Positions 31,573 to 42,600 of a stretch of DNA of 64,000 bases are shown here, piece by piece. The stretch is from positions 8,620,188 to 8,684,187 of the forward strand of contig JBANSL010000013.1 in assembly GCA_037127255.1 (NCBI GenBank), read 5' to 3'. Made by a program: the position numbers and the translations under genes. Position 1 is the first letter of the stretch, and the number at the start of each line of letters is the position of its first letter. The notes under the pieces were generated by a model. It made no database searches and was not told the DNA's origin. It was given only the letters and a program-made list of their open reading frames with translations. Source of the DNA: Persicaria tinctoria (Eukaryota > Streptophyta > Magnoliopsida > Caryophyllales > Polygonaceae).

Positions 31573-33534
31573 TATATATACTCAAGCCAATTTCCTAAGA
31601 AAGTGAGCTGAAAATAACGTTCAGGGTATATTCTACTAATATATATCCAAGATATATACTACATCTAATTCAGGTTGTAATTTTCTTCAGGTTGTAATTT
31701 TCTTCTATCCTGGGTATAAAATCAAGTTAATTCAGGTTATTTCATGTCACGTATATCGCCTTGAGGTTTGAATAAAAATCCGAGGTATATAATACTCTCA
31801 TTTTATCATATATATAATTTTCATTGCAATGATATATACAACCTAAAAAATACTCCCTCCGATAATTAAAATTTATCATTTTAGATATCTACACATTTAT
31901 TAAGAAAATAAAAAAAAAATACACTTATACCTCTAATATTATTCTACTTTTTTATTTTCTCAAAAACTAAAACTAACAACTATCTAATTATTACAATCCA
32001 ATTATTACAAGTGCAATTTTGTAAAGTAGATAACAAAATATCTAAAATAACAAGATCGATATTGCCCATCACCATTTAACTATTGCAATTCGAATTCTGT
32101 GGATAATATAGATGGGATCTTCTTAACAAAATTTTCTTAATAAAACAACAAATTTTAATAAATGTGGAGTGGACCATGTGTCCATGTGGGTGCAAATTAA
32201 TTTGGAACTGAGTACACGGCAAGAGACACCTCAAAGCGTGTCGTTTTAGGAGACAAGGGTCAAGGGGTGGGCTACACCGTCATAGTCCGTCGACCCTCTC
32301 CAATCTCCAGCCATCCCTTCTTTTACACTCCAAAAATTACAAAAAATATATAACGTCTTAGAACAGAAAAAAAAATAATGTCATCAATACTACATGTCAC
32401 CGATAACCGACAAAAGAGAGAATAAAATAAAATAAACATTACTCCGTAGTAGATATTTTGCATCGATTTCCCGCCTCATTTTCGGTCGCCGCCCTTGTTG
32501 GGTGTGGAAATTGAAAGTTGTAAATAGTAAAGAACGTAACTAAAGACCATGCGTAAAAAGTTAAGAAACAAACTATCCCATAATCTAAAAGCAAGATGAA
32601 GGAACAACCCTATAAACCAAGAATGAGTATGGCAGAGTGAGGTTAGAAGACTCGTTGAGAGGATGTGGATAGTGAGTCCATATAATTGACATGATATCTC
32701 ACCGATAGGGAGACAGAAAGCGAACCCAGCGGCATTATTCCGTCGCCAAAAATAAGATTGCAGATGCTAAAAAGTTTTTGCAACGGTTATGCCATGGCAA
32801 ATTGTCCGTCACTAGCCCTAGGATAGCAAATAATCATTTGCGATGGTTGAGACGATCGCAAAATAAAGCCCAATTTTTATTTTTTTTTTGTTATTTTGCT
32901 TGTTTTTTGCGACGGTAATTTTACCGTTGCTAAAGTTAATTTTCCAGCTCTCTTTACTGTGACACCATTACTCCTATGGCCATTGAGCTAAATGTATTAT
33001 TTCACTTGCTAGATATATTTACCAACAATCAAAGACCTGACTCAATATCAATTCCAATGACAAACTAATCCGACATTAGCAGGTGGGCGGCGGCGAAGGG
33101 GGATATAAGGGTTAGGTTTTGGGATTTTTTTTAAAAGAAGAAATCAACTATTGGCTACAAGAATGTTTTGCCATCGCAAAATAATCTGACATTTATGTCC
33201 AGCCGTTGCATGACAGTCGCAAATACTTGTTTTTTTTTTTTCTTTGCGATGGCAAACACATGCCGTTGCTAAGAGCACGATGGCAAACACATGCCGTTGC
33301 TAAGAGCGGTAGCAAAAGTAATTTTTTTTGTAGTGTAAATGACCACTCTTGGAGAAATGTAGATCACACGACATTACTTCAAATGAAAGAAAGATATTTG
33401 GAAACACCAGACACTGCCGCGATCAACCCAATTTACAAGGTAGTAAGACTACTCTTCAACCGTAACTAACCACGAACTAAAGAATCAAAACCCCACAAGA
33501 ACCAGAAATCAATCAGCCTAGAGACCGAACCAAG

Positions 33535-33606
<72 letters not shown>

Positions 33607-34108
33607 GAGAATGTTTTTCAAATTGCAATATCAAATTCAAGATTATTATAGTGCATTGAATTATTTTTGGCGACGGAATTATGTCGTTGGGTCTGCTTTC
33701 TGTCTCCCTAACGGTAATGACAAAATTTGGATTATGTAAAAGGTTTTGCAATTGGATCAAAGAGTGCATCGAAACAGTGTCTTTCTCAGTTCTAGTAAAC
33801 GATGAACCAACCGAAACTTTCCATCCTCAAAGGGAACTTAGACAAGGTGATCCCATTTCGCCCTATCTATTCATCATAGGTGCAGAGATTCTGGCCAGGA
33901 AACTCCAACTACAAAGTGATCATTCATTTAAAACCAATGGCTTCAAGGTTTCCAGGAATGATCCTTCCATCCCTTTTCTCTTCTTTGCAGACGATATTAT
34001 GATCTTTGCAAAAGCCACTACAGAAGCATGTCGAACCGTTAGAACTATGCTTGATGAGTATTGTGAAATTTTGGGACAAAAGGTCAACTTTCAAAAGTCA
34101 GTGTTCCA
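31573..34108 (+). repeat. Segmental direct repeat, copy 2 (about 2.5 kb)
   Basis: Near-identical partner of 19583-22085. It includes the Stowaway-like tactccctccg end, the decayed CACTA-like end (about 32740-33342, ending gtagtg) and the LINE start. Unlike copy 1 it continues into the rest of the LINE beyond 34108. Confidence 0.93.
33538..33602. repeat. (AT)n microsatellite, about 65 bp
   Basis: The orthologous position in copy 1 (about 21565-21578) has only a short AT run, so this tract expanded after duplication. Confidence 0.97.
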
Positions 34109-36080
34109 AACGACAAAAGGAATCACTGATGACCAGAAGCTTCGAATACAAACGTGCCTTCAAATAACCAACCAAACCACCCTAGGAAAATATCTCGGTT
34201 GTCCAATCATCAATGGCAGAGTAAACAAGAACACATTTGAAGATATTCTTGGCAAATCAAGAAAACAATTAACAAAGTGGAGAGCTAACGAATTAACCCA
34301 ACAGGGTCGTGCTATTCTTGTTAAAACAAATCTTGCAGCGAAACCAAGCTACATAATGCAAAACTTTATGCTTCTGGCTAGCATCCATAATGATCTTGAC
34401 AAAATAAACAGATGTTTTTTCTGGAACAAAGATGTTAAGCACAAACCTCTCATCGCTTGGGAAAAAGTCTGCAGACCAAAGAAAGAGGGGGGCCTAGGAC
34501 TAGTAAAGACCAAAGACATGAATAAAGCGCTCCAAATGAAGCTCATTTGGAAGATTCTTGCGGAACCAACCAATGAATGGGTAGGAATTGTAAGAGGAAA
34601 ATATCTACATAACGACAACATCTGGGACTACAAAAAGAAAAGAAACACGTCTTGGCAATGGACAAAATTGATGGAGTTAAAGGAAGAATTCTGCTATGCC
34701 TTAATATGGCAGGTTGGAAATGGAAAAACAATTAGATTCTGGAAGGACAATTGGCTACCTGATACTGATCTAGGAGGGAAAAACCTGCTCAACCAATTTG
34801 ATGAACAAGAAACGATAGACAAATTCATCAAACCAAACAAAACTTGGAATGTAGAAAGGCTGAAAGAATTCCTACCCCTGGACATTGTCCAAAAAATCCT
34901 CGACGTTCACATCCCTACGAGTGACATAGAAGACCGACTGTATTGGAGACCTAGCAGAAATGGCCGGTTCTCTATTTCCAGTGCGGTTGAGCACATTATG
35001 AGAAACAAAAGAACCAATGCAAACCCATTGGACTGGATTTGGAAAATAGACTGCCCGCCTAAAATCAAAAACTTCATCTGGAAAAATCTCTTGGATGGGA
35101 CCCCAACGAAAGTTAGACTACAAAGTAAAGGAGTCCACGTTCCCTTTGAATGCCCATTTTGTAACCATAACGGGGAAGATGCTATCCACCTATTCACTGA
35201 GTGTCGTCACTCACTATCTTTTATTGGTAGTTTGGATAGGCAAATCGAACAAATTATCAGAAACACAGATAAAACGGGTAAACGATACAAGGACATTATA
35301 ACAAACATTTTTGAAAAACTTTCGACAAATCAGAAATCTACTCTTGCGTTTTCCCTTTGGGGTATCTGGACAATGAGGAACAAAATCCTATTCGATAACA
35401 ACGATCTCAGAAATCTAGAAGAATGAATAAAATATACTACATAAAACAATATAGAATAAGTTGGAATAAGACTAAGGAATATGAAGTGGAGGACAAGGAC
35501 ACCACCTTAAGAAGGGAGTCCAATCAACCTAGAAAAAGGACTAGACAGAAAATAGTTAAATGGAGAAAACCTGCCCAAGGCTTCATCAAACTCAACTTTG
35601 ATGGAGCAAGGAATGATGCTGGCTCTGCGGCTGCAGGTTTAATTATCAGAGATGATCGGGGGGTGGTGGTCTCCTGTGGCGCCCGAAGTCTTGGAGGGGT
35701 CTCCGCTGTGCAGGCGGAATGTTTTGGTCTTCTTTTTGGTCTTCAGGTGGCGTCGACGGCCGGTTATTCTCGGATTGAGGTGGAGGGTGATTGTCTCTTG
35801 TTGATCAATGTACTGAAGGGTCTTTGGCGTTGCCCTTGGGAGCTTGAGATGCCAGTCTCGGATATCCTTGGTATCTGCCGCTCCTTCGAATCTTTCAGCT
35901 TCTCTCATACGTTCCGGGAAGGGAACCAGGTCGCGGATAGATTAGCTCACATCGGCTTCTTGTCGTCGAGCGGGTCCCTGTTGAGATCGACGACCTCGTC
36001 CAGATGGACGTCCTTGGGCGATGGTTTAACCGCGGTTAACCATCCCCAAATTATTGTCTTGTATAAAAAAAAAAAAAATT
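33671..36080 (+). mobile_element. 5'-truncated L1-type LINE
   Basis: A non-LTR element lacking its ORF1 and endonuclease region and ending in an A tract (about 36065-36078). A probable target duplication, gtgcattgaattatttttgg (33651-33670), is echoed by gtgcattgacttactttt (36083-36100). It encodes the reverse transcriptase 3' part, a zinc-binding region and an RNase H domain. Confidence 0.9.
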
Positions 36081-36091
36081 TGGTGCATTGA
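33681..36091 (+). pseudogene. LINE ORF2 3' part: reverse transcriptase, zf-RVT and RNase H
   Basis: Frame 1 (33681-35426, 581 residues) begins within reverse transcriptase (LRQGDPISPYLFI, FFADDIMIFAK, NFQKS, YLGCPI) and carries a zinc-binding region (FIWKNLLDGTPTK, FECPFCNHNGEDAIHLFTEC). Frame 2 (35423-36091) carries RNase H (KLNFDGARNDAGSAAAGLII, EGDCLLLINVL, REGNQVADRLAH). The frames meet at an ATGA overlap that appears to be a single-base frame shift within the usual LEEW region, not a designed junction. The reading past 36065 runs through the poly(A) tail. Confidence 0.9.
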
Positions 36092-36205
36092 CTTACTTTT
36101 ACTGGTCTTGCATTGGTGGACCTTAAAACCAATTGAACCCCACTATATACAGAAATGATTATTGGACTTCAACTCGGTCTAAGATATAAGATTTTTTAAT
36201 AATTT

Positions 36206-36370
36206 TTTAGTACATATTTTGAGATGTTAAAAAATATATAAAATATTTACTTTTTAAAAATAAATTTAATATTTGTTACTAATAAGTAGTATTAAGTTTT
36301 AAAAAATATCATTAAAAAATATTAATATATATTTTATATAATTTTAAACTCTACAAAATAAGTACTATAA
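36206..36370. mobile_element. Small foldback (MITE-like) element
   Basis: The left arm gtacatattttgagatgtt and the right arm (complement of tctacaaaataagtac) form an imperfect inverted repeat around an AT-rich core. The superfamily was not determined. Confidence 0.45.
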
Positions 36371-36588
36371 AGTCAAATATATATCTTACATTTTCTTGAA
36401 GGGACCAGATTGTGAAATCAGTTGTATGTGAATTTATTAGATTGAAATACTACACAACGTAGAATTGTAGATGACTGATCATTTTCTTCTTTGATCAAAT
36501 TATGAAAAGCTATATTAGGTTTTGAAGTAATATATCTTTATAAAATTAGTGATTTATATGCTTAATTGAGAGGAAGAAAATGATACTC

Positions 36589-37260
36589 ATTTCTTTTTTT
36601 TCTTTTTTTTTTCTTTTTTGTTTGAACCGAAAAGAATTTGGATGTTGCAGAGCAACTATCTAAGAGCATCCTTAAGGATGATGCTGCTGAGCGCGACGTC
36701 AGTGGGGAGGCCAAAGCCAGAGAAAGAGAATGTTAGATGTGAGAGTCGATATGCGGTTTCGTTACCTTTCCTGTAAACATGTCTGATTTCAGACTCTGTA
36801 AAATGGCGAAGAGAAAGAAAACAGTCAGAGATAGTCATTTCAACCTCCCCAAAGCAAGAGCATCCAGACCGGAGGCGGTTAATGATGTCAATATTATCAC
36901 CTTCTATGACCATGTTTTTTAAGTTTAGATTAATTGCTTTGAGTAAACCCTTCCAGAGACCAAAGCATTATGTCCCAAGTACCGAAGGGAAGTAGGAGTT
37001 TCCAGACTCAGAGAAGAGGACATAACCAAAAGCATCTCGAATAAGAAAACCATAGGTGCCCAAATTTGTATTAGATAAGGCACTATCAAAGTTGAGTTTG
37101 TACCATCCATTTCGAGGTTTGGTCCATTTACATTTTCTACGATTGGGTTTTTTGCTTAGGTTGGGAATTGATACTCTTTTCTTTGAAGTTTGATTTTTGT
37201 CCCATTTGGATTGTTTTCAAAATAAGATCTTTAATGAGCCAGCCCATGTAATAAGGATAC
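36589..37260 (-). pseudogene. LINE RNase H fragment with A-rich tail (minus strand)
   Basis: The minus strand reads WYKLNFDSAL, NMVIEGDNIDIINRL, then IRHVYRKGNETAYRLSHL. This is the RNase H domain of L1-type LINEs, distinct in sequence from the element at 33671. An A-rich tail (T-rich on the plus strand, 36591-36620) marks the 3' end. Stops and frame shifts are present. It is severely 5' truncated. Confidence 0.82.
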
Positions 37261-37318
37261 ATATTATGTCCCAAATCAAGGAGGAATTCATCAAATGTAG
37301 TATTATGGTGTCGATACT

Positions 37319-37940
37319 CAGAGGCGGATGGTTAGGTTAGCGCACCCATCAACTGCCGGGTAAAAAAAATTTGGGTAGTTTGAAAAAAAAAAATTTGCTG
37401 GGTTAATTTTAATTTTGTTAGCCCATAATCAAACGCATCCATGATGAAGCCCATACACCTTTGCTCTATTACTAATGTATCAAGACTGAAACTCTCCTAT
37501 CCCTTAATTAATTTAATTAATTAATTACTACCGCACTTAACCGATAACCACTTTCACTAACTCCAAATTCTCTCGCCATAGTTTTTAATTTTAATTGATC
37601 TGTTTTCCATATGCCTATTGCCTGTTAACTCTCTTTTTAGTAATGACTATAAATTCTAGAGTCAGGTTTTCAATTTATACATTATCGCCATTGATCATTT
37701 CGAACTGACATGAGATCATATAGTACAATTTCAATAGAGCATATTCACAGATAAAATTATTTATTATTATAAAAGACAAGTAACTCTTGTAATAGATAAA
37801 TCTTAAATTTCTTTTGTATTCTTGATGAAATTGTGTGTATGTATAGATATAAGAATTATATTTTGATTTATTAAAGTTTCATTTTTCAATGGTGAATATT
37901 TTTTCGCTCACCTAACTCTAAGATACTAGATCCGCCACTG
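37319..37940. mobile_element. Non-autonomous hAT element, 622 bp
   Basis: The terminal inverted repeats are cagaggcggat and the complement of cagtggcggatc. An 8-bp target duplication tcgatact lies at 37311-37318 and 37941-37948. The 8-bp duplication and CAG-GGCGGA-type ends define hAT elements. The interior is AT-rich with no transposase. Confidence 0.88.
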
Positions 37941-37948
37941 TCGATACT

Positions 37949-38397
37949 TTACAAATTCTCAATCGTGTGAAGATCCATATGTTTACGAAACCACTATCAG
38001 ACTCCAATGGATGTTTGAAGAAGCACCCATGATTTGAATATACCTACAATGTTTTCCACGTTACACTCAAACGGAGCAATGTACTCCTTTTTCCAGATTA
38101 GGTTTTTTTCCAATAGTTTTTTCTGACAACGTTTTTTTAACGATGCAGTACAACACGACTGCACTTTTTTCCACAAGTTATGGTTCACTAAGTTTTCCTA
38201 GACAAGTTTTGAAGGTGAAAGTTGGAAAAACAATAAATGTACATCTAAAAAGAGTAGTGTTATAATTAATATTATTAATTAAATATGGATATATACATAT
38301 TAGATAGACAGATTATTTCTTATGGATAAAGTATGCCTTCATTTCGCTTAATACTCAACTATGTTAATTACCCTATATATTACCAATGAAGATCCTC
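37949..38397. other. Intergenic sequence, no gene recognised
   Basis: A minus-strand frame of about 60 codons (37997-38188) is lysine-rich and shows no family motif. It was not called. Confidence 0.5.
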
Positions 38398-38399
38398 TA

Positions 38400-38741
38400 T
38401 AACACTTTGTGTGACACTAGGTGTAACACAAAATTAATTATGTTATCAATTTGTAATAAAAAAAATTCCAAAAATTATATTTATATTTTAAACACTTGCT
38501 AGTATACGTTTGTAAAAAAAATTTGATGAAAATACATGTTTTATAATTTTTAGAAAATCTTATGGCAAAATAAGTAGTATTTGATTTATATAAAATTTAA
38601 ATACATAATTTTTCATCAAATTGTTTTACAAACATATACTAACAAGTGTTTAAAACATAAATATAATTTTTAGAATTTTTTTTATTACGAATTTATAGCA
38701 TAATTAATTTTGTGTTACACCTAGTTTTACACAAAGTGTTG
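38400..38741. mobile_element. Long-TIR MITE, 342 bp
   Basis: Arms of roughly 140-150 bp pair almost throughout. The left starts taacactttgtgtgacacta and the right is its near complement ending ttttacacaaagtgttg. Both are flanked by TA (38398-38399 and 38742-38743). TA flanks suggest a Tc1/mariner-type origin, but the end sequence is not the usual Stowaway ctccctcc. Confidence 0.75.
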
Positions 38742-39063
38742 TAGATTTATTAAGGAGTATAATTTATGGAAACAGTACATTGATCGATTACTCTTCTTCT
38801 ATTTTCTTCTTATTTGAGATTATATAATAATTCAATTCAACGCGTTTTGATCTGCTTTTTCCTCATCTTCATCGATGGCCACTCATTTGGAAGAACATTT
38901 ACCCGGAGTACCCGGAGTACGTACCATGCATTATTGTTGGAATCTGAGTGAAACGTTAAAATATTGAGATGCATTAAATAATATATAAGTTTAACAGACT
39001 ACTTCTTTTATTACTAATTGGATTCGAGATGAAATCCCTTGGGTTTATGCTGAGAATATAATA

Positions 39064-39480
39064 TGGGATAGTATCCCACGTTGATAAAATGATAAATTCA
39101 AATCTTGCATATAAGCCAATGGGTTACCCCGGCCCACATAACACCAATTGATAATTTTAGGATGGAACCCCACTCGATTTGTGTGCTCGGCTTGGTTGGC
39201 GCGTGTTGCGCTTGGGCGTGCGTGACCCTCTCCCCACGTCGTATGACCCACCTGGTCTAGTTGGCTAGTATCCCACATTGATAAAATGATCAATCCAAGC
39301 ATTGTATATAAGCCGATGAGCTACCCCACCTAACACTAATTGATTTTAGGATGGAACCCCACTCGGCTTGGTTGGCACGCGTTGCGCTTGTGCGTGTGTC
39401 GTGTGACCCCCACGTCGTATGACCCACCGTGATCTTGACGGACTACTCTTCTCATTACCAATTGATTTTAAGACAAAATC
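39064..39480. repeat. Tandem repeat upstream of the receptor kinase gene
   Basis: Two units of about 195 bp (about 39064-39262 and 39263-39440) each contain gtatcccac.ttgataaaatg, tataagcc.atg, gattttaggatggaacccc, cacgtcgtatgacccacc. A third partial copy of accaattgattttaaga follows. It lies 200-600 bp upstream of the start codon, so it sits in the promoter region, but no specific regulatory role can be read from it. Confidence 0.85.
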
Positions 39481-39656
39481 CGATTTATGTGTTATTCGTG
39501 TCTCTCGTATGTGGGCTCTACATGACCAGCTCACTCCTTCTTTTCTACATTGACCGTACCCCATCGGCTTTATCAATTATCAATGAAGTTCCACCCGCCT
39601 TTTAAGTAGTGCTGCTCCAATACAAGTTATTGACATTGTTGTCCGTTGTTAAGAGT

Positions 39657-42600
39657 ATGATAAGGCGCCGTGTAGCTTGTAGTGCTGTATTGCACTTCAT
39701 CTTCCTCCTCCTCCTCCAATTAACCACATTCCAAACTTTTCAGTTGTTAGTTGCGGCAGATGTACTTCCCATGGAAAGGCGATTATCTGATGATGATCAC
39801 TCAGGTATTTTCTGCAACGCAATTTTTATATAATAATCACACAGGGGCGGAGATGGGGGGCTTAGGGGGTCACGTGCCCCTCCTCTTATTTGACAAACCA
39901 TCCAGGTGTAGTCGATAACTTCGTTTTGATATACAATATGCCTTAATTAATCCGACATCTGAGTAAAAGTTGTGAATGTTTAAAAATTAAAGGTATATTA
40001 ATTGCTTTAATTTTGTTTCAATATACTATAATACTTTTAGATTTTACTTAAATTGACATTCACATACTATAATTCATCTCGAGAGCGTCGAAATTAGAGG
40101 TTATACGTACTAATCATTTCGACAATTAGATAAGAAGTTACGCAAGTTAAATTTTTTATATCTGGTTATACATTATTATATATTATGGGTGCAATAAGTT
40201 ATACTCTATATTGACTAGAGTTGTTATTCGATCCAAACAAGTCTAGTATTGTTTGATTATATGCTCTTTTACAAACAAGTCAAGCTTGAGTCGAACCTAT
40301 ATTTTAACTTAAGCTCATATTCGACTTGTTTAGTAAATGAACGAGCTTGAGCTGAGTTTTTTTTCCCATGTATTATATGCAACTTTACTTGTCCATGACA
40401 TAGTAACTTTAAAAAAAATTGTAAATTTCACAAAATTCATGCTAGTTAAGTTTCAATTGAGCCTAGGCGAGATTTGAATCGATTGTAAAAATGTGTTCAT
40501 AATTAACTCATCTTGTAAATAATGCTCGAGCAACTTTTATTGAGCAAAACTCGAGCCAAGATATAGCTAGTTACCTCATATAACAACTACTAGTATAATT
40601 CCCGCGCCATGGCGCGGTTTTTTTAAAACTTAAAGTTAAGATAAAAATCATTAAAAACTTTACAATAAATTTATCTTATAATTCTCTCATATATTTTTTT
40701 AAAATCTCATGTAAAGTATAACTATATAAGACATAAATATAGATATTTTAAATTACTCAGTAGTAATAATATCAATATCATTGTAACTTTGTTCAAATGT
40801 GATATGTCATAAACAACCGTTATATTCAATATTTTGAATTAAGCCTAATAGTTAATAAATAAATTTGAATTAAGTCCAATATTTATATTAGATTGAATTC
40901 AATATTTTGAATTAAGCTCAATAGTTAGTAAATATATGTTAAGAATAAAAGAAAAAATATGGTTGGTTTAAAGAGATAAAGAGAATAATGGGAAATGCGA
41001 AGAGGGAAAAAAAAATAAAAAGAAAAAAAATCTGATTGGGCAAGAAGGAGTGAAACGTGGAGAGGCTGCCACGTAAGCGTAGAATATTCTGAATTAAGTT
41101 ATTATATAGATAGTTATATTAGATTGAATTCAATATTTTGAATTAAGCTCAATAGTTAGTAAATATATGTTAAGAATAAAAGAAAAAATATGGTTGGTTT
41201 AAAGAGATAAAGAGAATAATGGGAAATGTGAAGAGGGAAAAAAAATAAAAAGAAAAAAAATCTGATTGGGCAAGAAGGAGTGAAACGTGGAGAGGCTGCC
41301 ACGTAAGCGTAGAATATTCTGAATTAAGTTATTATATAGATATAGATAATCTTAACTTAATGTTTATTATATTGTGTTTCCTATACTTATTTAGTTCATT
41401 TTTTCGGATATTTTATTTATATATTTATATTTCCTTTTTTTAGATGCGAAAAAAATGATAGCGTTTTATCATAAACTGGTGATATTTTATCTTAAAATAA
41501 CATCATTAATTATCATAATATATATATATATAATTCTTTATGTCAATTTAATCCAAAACTATATCGTACCTGTATAATTGTGCCCCCTTCCGAAATTTTT
41601 TTGGCTCCGCCACTAATCATAGCTGAAATGAATGTACATCTTCAATTCTTGATCGATCATCTCTTTTTATTTGAAATAACTAATGTAATGGGAAATCCAT
41701 GCAGCTGGGTTCATAAATATCGACTGTGGCAGCACAGAACCAGGTCCAACTCACAATCCAGAAACTGGATTGTATTACATTTCCGATGAGACATACATTG
41801 ACACCGGAATCAACTATGTAGTATCCCCAGCTTTCTATTACAATTACCCTCAACTTTTTCGCACATTAAGAGCCTTCCCCAAGGGAGGTAGAAATTGCTA
41901 CAACCTCGCCCCATTGAAGCCTAACCATACATACTTGATTAGAGCTCAATTCGCGTATGGCAACTACGATGGCAAGAATTCAATCCCGACATTTGATGTC
42001 TACATAGGTGTCAATTTCTGGCTCACAGTTTCAGAGTTTATGTCAACTTACAAAGAGATAATCCATCTGGCAACTACAAAATCAATAGACGTGTGTCTGG
42101 TAAACACAGGGCAAGGAATCCCTTATATAAACTCCCTCGAGCTCAGGCCTTTGGATATAAACACTCCATACGTTGTTTCTCCTGCTTTCTCCCTCCAAAC
42201 ACGGTATCGTAATGATGTTGGTGGTTTGGCTGCTAAGACATCGACCATTGAGTATGTATATCTATAGACAATAAATCTCTTAATTTGCTTATATTTATAG
42301 AATTATTAAATCGGTTAATGTCTCTCTCTCTCTCTCTCTCGATGCAGCCTGAAGGATGATGCATATGATCGTATGTGGTATCTCTCTCCTGCGTGGAGTG
42401 GTTGGAAAGTAATTAATACCACAAATGGAACTTTTGATGCTTCACAATCCAATCCTTGTAAAGTACCAATTAGTGTGTTGATGAGTGCTTGTGGGCAAAA
42501 TGAGGGCGATCCTAATTGGACACTCGGTACAGCGACATCTGATTCTACAACTGAATTTCATTTCTACTGGCACTTCGCTGAGCTTGAATTGCTACGACTC

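Noticed and set aside
39609..39656. Upstream in-frame extension of receptor kinase exon 1 (MLLQYKLLTLLSVVK...)
   Set aside because: The ATG at 39657 places a basic n-region and hydrophobic core as a normal signal peptide; the longer start would bury it behind 16 extra residues. It cannot be fully excluded.
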